Of a stretch of DNA of 64,000 nt, positions 35,482 through 44,501 are shown in pieces. This DNA is from Nocardiopsis sp. NRRL B-16309. GTDB lineage: Bacteria > Actinomycetota > Actinomycetes > Streptosporangiales > Streptosporangiaceae. The notes under the pieces are model-generated. The model did not search any database. It saw only the letters and a program-made list of their open reading frames with translations, and was not told the DNA's origin. Every line of letters begins with the position of its first letter. Position 1 is the stretch's first letter. Both the position numbers and the translations under genes were made by a program. Where the stretch lies: the NCBI RefSeq assembly GCF_001279585.1, contig NZ_LGEC01000114.1, positions 1 through 64,000 of the forward strand, written 5' to 3'.

Positions 35482-36078
35482 ATGCACCACCGACGCCTGG
35501 ACCCTGCCCTGCTGCTGGCCCTCGCCCTGGTTCCGGCCGCGAGCGCCTGCTCGGCCCTGGGCACCGGCGACGAGGACACCACTCCCCAGGACGACGCGTC
35601 CGTCACGGACGAGGCCGCCGCTGAGGAGGCCGCCGCTGAGGAGGCCGCCGCTGAGGAGGGCGCGCAGGAGGAGTCCGACGGCGGCGACGCCGGCACCGTC
35701 CTGGGCACGGTCTCCGTGGACGGTGTGGAGTACGAGATCACCGAGGTCCGCAACTGCGTTCCGCTGGAACAGGCCGGCGTGGAACGGGAAGTGGAACTGC
35801 AGGGCCGTGGTTCCGTCGACGGCGAGACGATCCAGGTCGACGCCTACGTGCAGACGATCGGCGGGGCGCCGATGGACAGCATTTCCTGGTCGGGCCCCGA
35901 GGGGGTGTTCGGTTCCAACCAGGGGGCGACGGGTTCCGGTCAGGAGGTGGCGCTGGAGGTCTCCGGGAGCCAGGCCACCGGGAGCGCCGTCCTGAACGAC
36001 GCCCTGGCGGGGACCGAGACGGTCTCCGTCGAGTTCACCCTCCCGGTACCGGACGAGCTGGTCGACTGCCACGTCTGA
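35482..36078 (+). CDS. Secreted, probable lipoprotein, 198 aa
   Basis: N-terminal signal helix (LDPALLLALALVPAASACSAL) with a Cys at 23 that may be lipidated, though ASAC is a weak lipobox. An acidic linker (AAAEEAAAEEAAAEEG) comes from a perfect 15-bp triplicate repeat. The folded part (~70-198) is beta-rich, with two cysteines in VRNCVPLE and VDCHV likely to pair. Family not recognised; resembles small secreted beta-sandwich proteins of actinomycetes. Divergent from the LAL regulator, which may control it. Confidence 0.7.
   Translation: MHHRRLDPALLLALALVPAASACSALGTGDEDTTPQDDASVTDEAAAEEAAAEEAAAEEGAQEESDGGDAGTVLGTVSVDGVEYEITEVRNCVPLEQAGVEREVELQGRGSVDGETIQVDAYVQTIGGAPMDSISWSGPEGVFGSNQGATGSGQEVALEVSGSQATGSAVLNDALAGTETVSVEFTLPVPDELVDCHV
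35611..35655 (+). repeat. Three perfect 15-bp tandem repeats in the secreted-protein gene
   Basis: GAGGCCGCCGCTGAG occurs three times in a row and encodes the EAAAE linker. The unit is in frame, so copy-number change would alter linker length only. Confidence 0.9.
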
Positions 36079-36415
36079 GCGTGCCCGCGGCGGTCCCGGC
36101 CGCGGACCCGCGCACGCCAGCGACACCACCTACACCTTGCGGCCTCCGACACTCCGATGAGGCACGCGTTCGCGGGTACCGGATCGGCTACCAGGACGAC
36201 GTGCCGACGAGCAGGGGCTCTCGGGGCGGTCGACGTCACCACGAGACGTTCCGCAGGACAGGGGGCCGGGACGACCTCCCGCTCTCCGTCCGGCAGACCC
36301 TCGTCCAGTCAAACCCGGGTGGCCACTTCCGGCCTTCGCCGGACAAGCCCCTCCGCCGCCACCGAACCGGCTGGCATCCTGACGCCGACGACACGGTCCC
36401 GCAGGAGGGCACAGG
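36079..36415. other. 337-base intergenic region
   Basis: No gene seen between the secreted-protein gene and the CHAT gene. The CHAT gene's ribosome site GGAGGGC is at its right end. No repeat or palindrome of note. Confidence 0.4.
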
Positions 36416-39400
36416 ATGCGCGAGAGACTGCTGGGGACCGTGTTCGAGCGCGTGAGCCGTCAGGTGTCGGGCGCCGACCCGGCCGAGCTGTGGGAGCCGG
36501 CGGCGGTCGCCGAGGTCGGACGGCTGATGGAACAGCACGAGGCCGCACCCGGCGACCTGGAGACCGCCTTCGTCCTCGGGTGGGCGCGCTGGGCCCGCGC
36601 GGAGGCACTGTCCGGGGAGGAGCGCGAGGTCGAGCGGGCGGCCGCCGTGAGACTCCTGGGGCAGCACTTCGTCCTCGGCCTCGAGCCGCTGCCCGGCGAC
36701 CTCCTGCCCCTGCTCGCCGAGCGGGCCTTCCCCAGCGCGGTGATCGCACTGGACATGGCGGCCGCGCTCCACGACGTCCCGATCGTGGACTCCGCGGTCG
36801 AGCAGTGGGAACGCATCGCCACCGCCACGCCGCCGCACGACGTCGATCGGGCCGCCGCCCTGAGCAACCTCGGCAAGGCCCTGAGTCTGAAGGCCGGCCG
36901 CACCACCGACCCCGCGCTCCTGGACCGCGCCGTCGCGGCCACGGCCGCCGCCGTACACACGGCCGAGCGCAGGCCCGAACCACCCGCGGACCTGGCCGGG
37001 TTCCTCGCGAACCTGGGCCTGCTCCGCATCGTCCGGTTCTGGCGCACCGGCGATCACGACGACCTGGCTCAGAGCGTCGTCCGCCTCGAACAGGCCGCCG
37101 AGACCGCCCCGGAGGGCGACCCCGTCCGCATCAGGGCCCAGATCAACCTGTGTGTGGCACTGCGCACGCGCTTCGAGCACACCGGTGACGAGTCCGCCCT
37201 GGACGACGCGGTCCGGTTCGGCCGACGCGCCCTGCGCGCCTGCCCCGACGAGGGAGCCGAGCGGGCCCTGGCCCTGTACTCGCTCGGCGGCACCCTGCAC
37301 GCCCGCTACCTCTGCACTGGCGACACCGAGGACGCGAACGACGCCGTCACCGCCCTGCGCGCCGCTGCCGCCGCGCTCGCCGAGGACGATCCGCACTGGG
37401 GCACGGCCTCCCACGCGCTCGGCGCGGCGCTGGTCTCGCGGTTCTTCGGCACGGGGAACCGGGAGGACCTGGAACAGGCGGTGCGGGCGACCGGTGCCGC
37501 GGTCCTGGCCACTCCGGGGGACCACCTGGACCTGCCCGTCTTCCTCAACGGGCTGGCACGCGCCCATCTGGCTCGGTACCGCGGTGGCGACGGGGGTGGC
37601 CTGGACCAGGCAGTCCTGGCCATGCGCCGTGCGCTCACGCTGGTACCGCACGGCCACTCCATGGTGCCCGCGCACCGCGCGCTCCTGGCCGAGGCCCTGC
37701 ACGACCGCTTCGCGCACCGGGGCGACCCGGACGACCTGGACGAGGCCGTGGAGACGTTCGAGGCCGCCTCGTCCGAGGGCTTCGACGCGACGCCGGAAGG
37801 AGCCCGCGTCCTGCTCGCGCTGGGCGGCGCCCTGGACGACCGGTGGCGGCTCACGAGCCGGCCCGCCGACCGCGAGGCGGCACGCGTGGCCTTCGAGCGG
37901 GCGTGGAAGCCGGAGTCGGCGCCCCCGACCCTGCGGATCAGCGCCGCCCTCGCCGTCGCGGAGACCACGAACGATCCCACCCGGGCGAGCGAGGTCCTGG
38001 ACGCCGCCGTGCGCCTGCTGGTGCGGGCGGCGCCGCGCAGCCTCCGCCGCGGCGATCAGCAGAACACGCTCGAACGCTTCCCCGGGCTGGCGGCCCGGGC
38101 CGCCGCGGCGGCGCTGAGCGCCCCGGGCGGCACCTCCGCCGACCGGGCGGTCCGCGCGCTGGGAGCCCTGGAGACCGGTCGCGGGGTCCTCATCGGCCAG
38201 GCACTCGACGTACGCGGCGAGCTCACCGACCTCTGGCACGACCACGCGGACCTGGCCGAGCGCTTCGTCAGACTGCGCGACCTCCTGGACGGTTCCGCGT
38301 TCGCGGGCGTCGTCCCCTCCACCCGCACCCTCGCCGCCGAACCCGCGCTCGCGGCGGTGGCGGGCGGTCCCGGCTCGTCCGGCGAGGGGCCGACCGCACG
38401 CGCGTGGTCGCCGGGGGCGGGCCTGGACCGGCGGGAGCTCACCCGTGAACTCGACACGCTCGTCGAGCGCATCCGCCACGAGACCGGCCTGACCGGCTTC
38501 GGCCTGCCTCCCGGGCCGGACGAGCTGCTGGCCGCGGCCGACAGGGGACCGATCGTGGTCCTGAACGCCAGTCCCGAGCGGTGCGACGCCCTCCTGCTCA
38601 CCGGGTCCGAGATCCGGCACCTGCCCCTGCCCGACGTGACCCACCGCGACCTGACGGACCGGGTCCAGGCTCTGCGGCGGACGCGTTCGGCGGCCGGGCT
38701 GAACCAGGAGACGGCCGGTGGTGGCGCACCGCAGGAGACGCTCTCGGAGACCCTGGCCTGGCTGTGGGACGTGGCCGCGGGCCCCATCCTGGACGCCCTC
38801 GATCTCACCGGCACGGAGCAGGATCCGCCGCGGATCTGGTGGGTGACCGGCGGACTGTTCGGGCAACTGCCGGTCCACGCCGCCGGCCACCACACCTCCC
38901 GCCCCGAAGGACCCCCGCGCACCGTCATGGACCGCGCGGTCTCCTCCACCACGCCCAGCGTTCGGTCCCTGCGCCACGCACGCGACCGCGAGAGGGCCGC
39001 GGCGCGCGGGGAGAGGGGGCACGCACTGGTCGTCGCGATGCCCGGGGTGCCGGGCCAGGCCGACGCTCCCCTGCTCAAGCATGTGGAGGAGGAAGCGGCC
39101 AGGGTCGTCGGCCATCTGCCCGACGCGGTCGCACTGGGGATGGACGGCACCGCCGCCGGCAGCGAGGCGGTCCTGGACGTCCTGCCCGACTGCGCGGTGG
39201 CGCACTTCGCCTGCCACGGCGCGAGCCACACCAGCGATCCCTCGCTCAGCCGGCTGGTGCTCGCCGACGACGCCTCCTCCCCGCTGACGGTCGCCCGGCT
39301 GGCGACGGTCAGCCTCGACCGGGCCCGCCTCGCCTACCTCTCGGCGTGTGAGACGGCCGCCGTGCAGGTCCCCGACCTGTGGGACGAGTCCATCCACGTC

Positions 39401-39667
39401 TGCACGGCCTTCCAACTGGCGGGGTTCCCCCATGTGGTGGGCACGCTGTGGCCCATCGACGACGAGGTCGCGGTGGTCGTCGCCGACGAGTTCTACCGCC
39501 GTCTGTGCGCGGACGGCGGCGAGCCCGATCTGACCCGTGTGCCGCAGGCGCTGCACGGCGCCGTCCGAGCGGTCCGCGACGGCGCGGGCCTACCGCCGGA
39601 ACTGGCCGGGTGGGACCGGACGGCCGCGCCCCTGCTCTGGGCGGCCTATCTGCACATCGGTGCCTGA
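36416..39667 (+). CDS. TPR-CHAT caspase-like protease
   Basis: 1083 aa. The N-terminal ~560 residues contain repeated helical pairs of TPR type (AALSNLGKALSLK, ALYSLGGTLHARYLCTGDTED, LGAALVSRFFGTGNREDLEQAV). The C-terminal ~400 residues form a CHAT domain with the His-Cys dyad intact: H934 in FACHGASH and C978 in LSACETA, followed by FQLAGFPHVVGTLWPIDDEVA. CHAT proteases cleave partner proteins and often act in bacterial conflict or programmed-death systems. No substrate or gasdermin gene is adjacent. Convergent to a membrane-protein/zinc-ribbon gene pair. ATG 36416 with GGAGGGC upstream. Confidence 0.9.
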   Translation: MRERLLGTVFERVSRQVSGADPAELWEPAAVAEVGRLMEQHEAAPGDLETAFVLGWARWARAEALSGEEREVERAAAVRLLGQHFVLGLEPLPGDLLPLLAERAFPSAVIALDMAAALHDVPIVDSAVEQWERIATATPPHDVDRAAALSNLGKALSLKAGRTTDPALLDRAVAATAAAVHTAERRPEPPADLAGFLANLGLLRIVRFWRTGDHDDLAQSVVRLEQAAETAPEGDPVRIRAQINLCVALRTRFEHTGDESALDDAVRFGRRALRACPDEGAERALALYSLGGTLHARYLCTGDTEDANDAVTALRAAAAALAEDDPHWGTASHALGAALVSRFFGTGNREDLEQAVRATGAAVLATPGDHLDLPVFLNGLARAHLARYRGGDGGGLDQAVLAMRRALTLVPHGHSMVPAHRALLAEALHDRFAHRGDPDDLDEAVETFEAASSEGFDATPEGARVLLALGGALDDRWRLTSRPADREAARVAFERAWKPESAPPTLRISAALAVAETTNDPTRASEVLDAAVRLLVRAAPRSLRRGDQQNTLERFPGLAARAAAAALSAPGGTSADRAVRALGALETGRGVLIGQALDVRGELTDLWHDHADLAERFVRLRDLLDGSAFAGVVPSTRTLAAEPALAAVAGGPGSSGEGPTARAWSPGAGLDRRELTRELDTLVERIRHETGLTGFGLPPGPDELLAAADRGPIVVLNASPERCDALLLTGSEIRHLPLPDVTHRDLTDRVQALRRTRSAAGLNQETAGGGAPQETLSETLAWLWDVAAGPILDALDLTGTEQDPPRIWWVTGGLFGQLPVHAAGHHTSRPEGPPRTVMDRAVSSTTPSVRSLRHARDRERAAARGERGHALVVAMPGVPGQADAPLLKHVEEEAARVVGHLPDAVALGMDGTAAGSEAVLDVLPDCAVAHFACHGASHTSDPSLSRLVLADDASSPLTVARLATVSLDRARLAYLSACETAAVQVPDLWDESIHVCTAFQLAGFPHVVGTLWPIDDEVAVVVADEFYRRLCADGGEPDLTRVPQALHGAVRAVRDGAGLPPELAGWDRTAAPLLWAAYLHIGA

Positions 39668-39857
39668 GCATGGGGCCGTCCGCGATATGGAGGGTGGGCG
39701 CGCGGTGACCGGTGGTGGGGTGTGGTCGCGGTCGGCTCGTCGCGCCGGACGGGGAGGCGGTGTCCGGCCGCACGGCGCGGCTGCCCCGGGCCGATCACGT
39801 GCGCTGTGGAAGCCGTGGCCACATCCGGAGCCGCGCAAATGAGGCGCCGGACGATCC

Positions 39858-40820
39858 CTACTCGTCGGCTCCGGACGCGGGGGCGTCCGTACCTCCGGTG
39901 CTCGGACCCCGGGGGAAACCGGCGCGCAACCGGTTCGACAGGTCCTGCCCGACCTGTGTCGTGAGCAGCCCGCCGTAGTCCACACCGACCCGCTCGGCCA
40001 GATCGCCCGCGTGCAACCGCACCGACGCCTCCACCAGGGTCGCGTACGCCTCGGTCGCCGACCGCGTCCGCCACCACCCCAGCGCGCACAGGACCGCGAA
40101 CACCAGCACCGCGGGGAGCCACCACACCACCAGCCCCAGATACAGCACCCCCCACGCCACCAGGGCGACGGCGCGCCCCAGGCCCTGCCGGGCCTCGGTG
40201 ATCTCCGCACGCACCGGGTCGGGCAGCACCAGCCACAGATGCGGCCACACCACCGCCAGATCCAGGTCGTGATCGCGGTCCAACCGCTGGGCCACGGCGT
40301 GCAACCGGTCCCCGCACCAGGTCGGACGCTGCGGCTCCTCCACACTCGTCCTCGCCATCCGGTCATAGGCGACCTCGAAGGTGTACCCCTCAGCCGACCG
40401 GAACGCGTGATCGGGGGATCGGGCCTGCTCCACGGCCGCGTAGCGCCCGGCCCACCTTTCCCGGCGCCACCCGACGACAGGCGCCACCACGCGGGGCAGG
40501 AACCAGGGCCAGGACGCCCAGTCCGCGGCGAACCACACCCGCTCGAGAGCGGCCGACACCCCCTGGGCCGCGAGCCCGACCAGGGCACTGGCGGCCACCA
40601 CAGCGACGAACACCACCACCTGTCCGGCCACGGTGTCGATGCGCGGGTCCTCGGCCCAGGCGGTGATCTGGTCGACGAGGTGTCCCAGGTCCCACGGGTG
40701 GACCTGCCCCAGCGTGCGCGCGCCCACGGCCGCCGCCACGTACAGGGCCCCGGGCAGGGCGAGCAGGGTCAGCCACTTCTCGGTGAGCTTCGTGCCCAGC
40801 GCCGTCAGCAGCCCGTCCAC
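39858..40820 (-). CDS. Membrane protein, 320 aa, in a two-gene operon
   Basis: Helices near 18-35 (TLLALPGALYVAAAVGA), 67-85 (VVVFVAVVAASALVGLAA) and a pair at ~223-255 (LGRAVALVAWGVLYLGLVVWWLPAVLVFAVLCALGWW). The segment between (~100-210) is soluble and rich in Arg/Trp. I do not recognise a named family. GTG start, three bases after the stop of the zinc-ribbon-like gene upstream, so co-transcribed. Lies tail-to-tail with the CHAT protease. Confidence 0.6.
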   Translation of the reverse strand: MDGLLTALGTKLTEKWLTLLALPGALYVAAAVGARTLGQVHPWDLGHLVDQITAWAEDPRIDTVAGQVVVFVAVVAASALVGLAAQGVSAALERVWFAADWASWPWFLPRVVAPVVGWRRERWAGRYAAVEQARSPDHAFRSAEGYTFEVAYDRMARTSVEEPQRPTWCGDRLHAVAQRLDRDHDLDLAVVWPHLWLVLPDPVRAEITEARQGLGRAVALVAWGVLYLGLVVWWLPAVLVFAVLCALGWWRTRSATEAYATLVEASVRLHAGDLAERVGVDYGGLLTTQVGQDLSNRLRAGFPRGPSTGGTDAPASGADE

Positions 40821-40823
40821 CGC

Positions 40824-41243
40824 CTAGGCTCCGGCGCCGGGTGCCAGCCGCGCACCGTCGACGTGGCAGGTGGGCGCTACCTCGGCAGGGGTCGGCCTCC
40901 AGGTCCGGGCGCACCGGTTCCGGGGGCAGCGGTGGTCGGCCGCGGCCGGCCGGGCGCGGCCGATACCGGCCGCGCTCAGCCCCCGTAGCTCCGGGGGCAG
41001 GACCGGCTCGGCGCTGAAGGAGTACAGGCCGTGCTCGATGCCCGATATCGTCAGGGCGGTGTGCAGGAGCCGCAGGTCCGGGGCCGGATCCCGGCCCGCG
41101 CGTGCCGCGTCCAGGACCCGGTCGACCAGCACGGGGCCCGAGGGACGGTGGCTCAACCGGTCGCGGATGTCATGGGCGCTTTCACAGACGATGGCCAGCA
41201 TGGTCCGGACCTCGTCCGGTGCTGTCTGCGGAGCCTGGTTCAC
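40824..41243 (-). CDS. Small protein with C-terminal zinc-ribbon-like cysteines
   Basis: 139 aa from GTG 41243 (AAAGGAA before it). Helical N-terminal part (EVRTMLAIVCESAHDIRDRL, LLHTALTISGIEHGLYSFSA), then C-terminal CPRNRCARTWRPT...PTCHVDG, a C-x4-C...C-x-H-like zinc ribbon. Family unknown to me. Encoded immediately before the membrane protein; the pair may work together. Confidence 0.55.
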   Translation of the reverse strand: MNQAPQTAPDEVRTMLAIVCESAHDIRDRLSHRPSGPVLVDRVLDAARAGRDPAPDLRLLHTALTISGIEHGLYSFSAEPVLPPELRGLSAAGIGRARPAAADHRCPRNRCARTWRPTPAEVAPTCHVDGARLAPGAGA

Positions 41244-41558
41244 ACGGTTCCTTTCCGCTCACGGGGAGTCGGCGGGCGAAGGATGAGGGGACGTGCGCGC
41301 CATCAGAGTATCGGCGCGAACCCCTCCCCTACGGCGATTTCGTGAACCAGGGGGCAAGGCGGCCGAAGGCACCGGAGCAGTGGTCCTCCGCCGCGTGCAC
41401 GCGACCACAGTGGGTCACCCACGGCCACGATGCGGGCCGTGCCCCTCGGCACGCCCGAAGGCCGCCACGTCCGACGCCATCGGCGATCCGACCCACCCAG
41501 AAAGGTGACGCACATCGCGGTGGATCGTTCGACCGGTCGATCGAAAGGGACAACGCAG
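41244..41558. other. 315-base intergenic region at the edge of the conflict island
   Basis: No gene supported. G+C begins to fall here and stays lower to about 42.2 kb. No tRNA or direct-repeat attachment site was found that could mark an integration boundary. Confidence 0.35.
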
Positions 41559-41954
41559 TCAGCCACCGGAGAGCATGCTCTTCATCCTCGCAACATCAAC
41601 GAGAGCCTCTGCCTTGTCGTCTTCGTCAATCCAACCATTCCAGTACTGGTGAGACTCGTTCTCCATCACTTGCAGAACGCGTAGCGCGATGCCGCAGATG
41701 CCGACCAGCGAGTCCCTACGGAACCAGTTCTCCATTCCGGGGTGATCCTCCGCTCCGGAGAAAACGGGATTTCCCGAGATTCCGACCGCGACCAGCGCGA
41801 CACCGGCCAGGGCTTCTGCAGGATCCACGGATCCGGCGGGTGCGAGCACACTCACCAGAAGCCGTTCCCTACCTCCAGAGTCCATCGGTGCCAATGCCTC
41901 CAAGAGGTCCTCAGCCGTATCATTCTCGAAAACCCCGGCTCCCCAGGTACCCAT
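41559..41954 (-). CDS. DUF4259-family (immunity-type) protein
   Basis: 131 aa starting MGTWGAGVFENDTAEDLLEAL, the diagnostic DUF4259 opening. This family is common as an immunity protein beside polymorphic toxin C-termini. Lower G+C than neighbours, as expected for such mobile genes. It starts 18 bases after the stop of a broken frame that looks like a toxin tail, the usual toxin-then-immunity order. GAGAG precedes the ATG. Confidence 0.78.
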   Translation of the reverse strand: MGTWGAGVFENDTAEDLLEALAPMDSGGRERLLVSVLAPAGSVDPAEALAGVALVAVGISGNPVFSGAEDHPGMENWFRRDSLVGICGIALRVLQVMENESHQYWNGWIDEDDKAEALVDVARMKSMLSGG

Positions 41955-41972
41955 GTCAGCTCTCAAGAGACA

Positions 41973-42230
41973 TCATCGATCATTGCCATGCGCATCCAGG
42001 ACGTGCTTGTCACCTCCCTCCACGGGAATGAAGGCACCATCGGGGCATACGCATTTCTCCACTCCAAACCAGCGAGGGTTGACGCCAATAAGGGCATACC
42101 CAGCTTGATGTGTCGATCCAGCAGCACACGGTTGGTACACATGTGAACCGCACCGGGAGCTGAACGAGCACTCCACCAAAGCGAGGCCCCATGGGCGTCG
42201 ACGCGTACTGGGCCGTAGAACGTCACGTCT
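41973..42230 (-). pseudogene. Possible remnant of a toxin C-terminal domain
   Basis: The minus-strand frame ending at 41973 carries a protein-like stretch (HQAGYALIGVNPRWFGVEKC then VCPDGAFIPVEGGDKHVLD) with clustered Cys, directly before the DUF4259 gene. Upstream of ~42230 the frame becomes Arg-rich nonsense that overlaps the PemK gene, so no intact start exists. Toxin identity is a guess based on position; the family is not recognised. The rest of the 42231-42322 gap holds nothing. Confidence 0.35.
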
Positions 42231-42322
42231 TTGGCGTCGAGCCATGGCTCCCGTGTGTGGCCCCCTTCCCTTCCGCACGATGACGGGCGCGCACGGCAAC
42301 GGTCTCTCGTCGCGAGGCCGGC

Positions 42323-42691
42323 TCAGACCTGACCGGTGTACTCGGCGAGGTTGACGTAGACGTCTTCCAGCAGATGAGCGGGAAGTCGGCCAACGTAGTC
42401 CCCGATGTCGTACTTTGCGATGGGTTGCACAGCCGCCACACGAATCCAGCACTTCTTCTGCACATTGCCGACACCTTGGCTGAGTTTCACGCAGTACCGG
42501 GTCCTGCGGGAGGACTGGCTCGAACACGGGGCCACCAGGACGATCGGCCAGTCGGGGTTCTCGTGCTCGGCGTCGCCGCTGATCACAACGACGGCGCGCC
42601 GCGGGTGCGGGTCCCGGTCGTAGTCAGGGGGCAGGGTGAGAAGGCGGTCGGGAACCCAGTAGATCCCGCCGCGTTTGATCGGGGGCTTCAC
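42323..42691 (-). CDS. PemK/MazF-like endoribonuclease toxin
   Basis: 122 aa. MazF/PemK barrel pattern: KRGGIYWVP at the N-terminus, HPRRAVVVISGD, IVLVAPCSSQ, and KKCWIRVAAVQPIAKYDIGDYVGRL. Toxins of this fold cleave mRNA and arrest translation. The GTG start overlaps the stop of the upstream Panacea-domain gene (GTGA), giving coupled antitoxin-then-toxin translation. The usual AbrB- or MetJ-type MazE antitoxin is absent; a Panacea protein takes its place. Confidence 0.82.
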   Translation of the reverse strand: MKPPIKRGGIYWVPDRLLTLPPDYDRDPHPRRAVVVISGDAEHENPDWPIVLVAPCSSQSSRRTRYCVKLSQGVGNVQKKCWIRVAAVQPIAKYDIGDYVGRLPAHLLEDVYVNLAEYTGQV

Positions 42692-43329
42692 TCCTCACCC
42701 AGCGCCTTCGCGGTCGCTCGGCGACGGGCCTCGGCGGACTCGGCCATCTCCGCGAGAAGGTCGTCCCCCACGCCCGGGTCGGATTCAGCGGGGGCTCTGT
42801 CGGCCAACCGCGCCTTGTAGCGCTCCTTGAGGGCGGCGTACTGCTTGCGGCGCCTGGCGCGGTTCAGGTCCAGGAGCACCCCGCGTTCTCCCTCGGACCG
42901 GGCCTGCACCATGGGGGCGGTTTCGTAGACCAGATCTCTCAGCTGGGCGGCGGACCTGTCACCGTGTTCGGCGACGACTCCGCCGAGCACGGTCAGCGAC
43001 GCGGGTTCGAGAGGTGCGTCGACATCCTCGACCAGCCGGAGCCGCACTTCTCCGCAGGGGCTCTGCGGGTCCTGTGTGCGCTCGATGATCCCGGAGGCGA
43101 CCAGAGCGTCCTCGACCCGGTACTGGGCCGGGTCGAAGGGCCCGTGGTTCTCCCACCTCCAGGTCGCGCCACTGAAAGCGACGCCTCCGTTCTCGACCGC
43201 GGAAAGGTCGGCGAGATAGAGGAGCTTGGCGATCTTGGTCCGGTCGAGGGTGTACCCCTGGTCCCGCGCGACCCGGAGCAGAGAGAGCACGGAGCGCAGC
43301 AGCGGGTCTTCTGGCTGGCTGAAGATCAT
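42688..43329 (-). CDS. Panacea (DUF4065/SocA-like) domain antitoxin
   Basis: 213 aa. Panacea-domain signature: LLRVARDQGYTLDRTKIAKLLYLADL then VAFSGATWRWENHGPF. A charged helical C-terminal extension (~150-213) probably binds the toxin. Panacea proteins are known to neutralise many unrelated toxin folds, so partner identity is read from context. ATG 43329 is chosen because GGAGGTGA stands 8 bases before it; earlier in-frame ATGs at 43338 and 43368 are possible. The 281 bases upstream (to 43610) carry the promoter but no gene. Confidence 0.8.
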   Translation of the reverse strand: MIFSQPEDPLLRSVLSLLRVARDQGYTLDRTKIAKLLYLADLSAVENGGVAFSGATWRWENHGPFDPAQYRVEDALVASGIIERTQDPQSPCGEVRLRLVEDVDAPLEPASLTVLGGVVAEHGDRSAAQLRDLVYETAPMVQARSEGERGVLLDLNRARRRKQYAALKERYKARLADRAPAESDPGVGDDLLAEMAESAEARRRATAKALGEE

Positions 43330-43610
43330 GCCGTGCATCACCTCCGCCTCACACGAAGAGATCGTCATACCGAGTCACTTTCCAGCTTAGGGGGTGGTCT
43401 GCTGAACGCTGCGGGTGCCATGCGGAAGACCTCTTCATCATGGCAGGCACACCCCGGGCGCGGTGGGAGAACACAGTAAATTCCCATGCCCTGACGGGGT
43501 ACGACCGATCAGATGGTGGCGTGGTCGTGGCAGGATTCCACGAAGAATGGATAGGAGAGCCACAACAGGGGGTGGGGCGCACCCGGCACCGAGTCGGCCG
43601 GTAGGGGGCC

Positions 43611-44282
43611 TCAGACCTTGTTCCAGCTTCCGCAGCTGCTCGTCTCGAAGGCGTAGTCGGAGGCGGCGATCGTCACGACCTGCTGTCCACTGCCGAAGTC
43701 GTTGGCGATGATCGAGTCCAGCGTGCCCTCGGCGTTCGACAGACGTGCCCAGTAGCAGGACCCGACGTCCTCGGAGCGGTAGGTACCCGGCAGGACCTCC
43801 TCGTTGACCAGGAAAGTTCCGTCTCCGGGGATCGTCTCCAGCTCCGCCTGGGCCTCGGCCTCGTCCAACTCCCCCTCGCGGGTGTCGAGCCCCTCCTCGC
43901 GCTCGTCGAGCTCCTCACTCTGGGTGTCGAGCTCCGTCGAGAGCTCACTGAGTTCGCCGTCGCGCTCGTCCAGCCCTTCTTCCCGCTCGTCCAGTTCCCG
44001 GAACGGGGTTTCGAGCTGCTCGACCTCGGCGCGTAGTTCGCTGACGGTTTCCTCGTAGGAGGTCTCCCGTTCCCTGGCTTCGCTCATCTCGATCCCGAGG
44101 GTGTCGTGTTCCTCGGCGAGTTCGATATAGGCGGAACTGTTCTCCGGGTTCCGGGCGTAGAAACCGAGAACGAACCCGGCCATGAGGGTGGCGGCCGCCG
44201 ACACGAGCGCCCACCGGCGTTCGACGCGGGGCCTTTCCTGGGACCGACCGTCCTTCCGAGGGTCCTCAGGTGTGTCCGAAAT
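43611..44282 (-). CDS. Membrane-anchored coiled-coil protein, probable ATT start
   Basis: 223 aa. One helix at ~25-43 (WALVSAAATLMAGFVLGFYA), then a long Glu-rich coiled coil with repeated EELDEREEGLDEREGEL units (~60-145). A small C-terminal domain follows (FLVNEEVLPGTYRSEDVG...CYWARLSNAEGT), with Cys residues flanking it, resembling secreted C-terminal domains seen in actinomycete small proteins. The frame from GTG 44204 lacks the basic cytoplasmic head; reading from ATT 44282 adds SDTPEDPRKDGRSQERPRVERR and has GAGGTGA six bases ahead, so ATT is the likely start. Confidence 0.65.
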   Translation of the reverse strand: MSDTPEDPRKDGRSQERPRVERRWALVSAAATLMAGFVLGFYARNPENSSAYIELAEEHDTLGIEMSEARERETSYEETVSELRAEVEQLETPFRELDEREEGLDERDGELSELSTELDTQSEELDEREEGLDTREGELDEAEAQAELETIPGDGTFLVNEEVLPGTYRSEDVGSCYWARLSNAEGTLDSIIANDFGSGQQVVTIAASDYAFETSSCGSWNKV

Positions 44283-44442
44283 GACCGCTCACCTCTCTCC
44301 CGCTGGACGAACCGCCCATGCCGCAACATGGGTGAGGTCCTTCAACAGTAGATCCCGGTGCGGCGAAGGAACAGGTCAGGAACCGTTGATGGCCGCCATC
44401 GGCCGATCCGGCCGAAGACCGCCCGTATCCGACGCGCGTGCT

Positions 44443-44501
44443 GTACGCACCGGCCCCCGGAGCGCGCCACGGTGCTCCGGGGGACTCGCTGCCTCTGGGT
44501 C
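44443..44501. terminator. Hairpin element, first copy of a duplicated ~59-base sequence
   Basis: Stem CCCCCGGAGC / GCTCCGGGGG (44454-44463, 44474-44483) around the loop GCGCCACGGT, directly beside the stop of the CBS-HEPN gene. A near-identical copy lies at 53307-53366 beside another minus-strand stop. Probable terminator; identity beyond the stem suggests a repeat family. Confidence 0.75.

Noticed and set aside
36236..39556. An 1106-codon frame antisense to the CHAT gene
   Set aside because: No motifs and typical shadow composition; the CHAT His-Cys dyad and TPR units fix the other strand.
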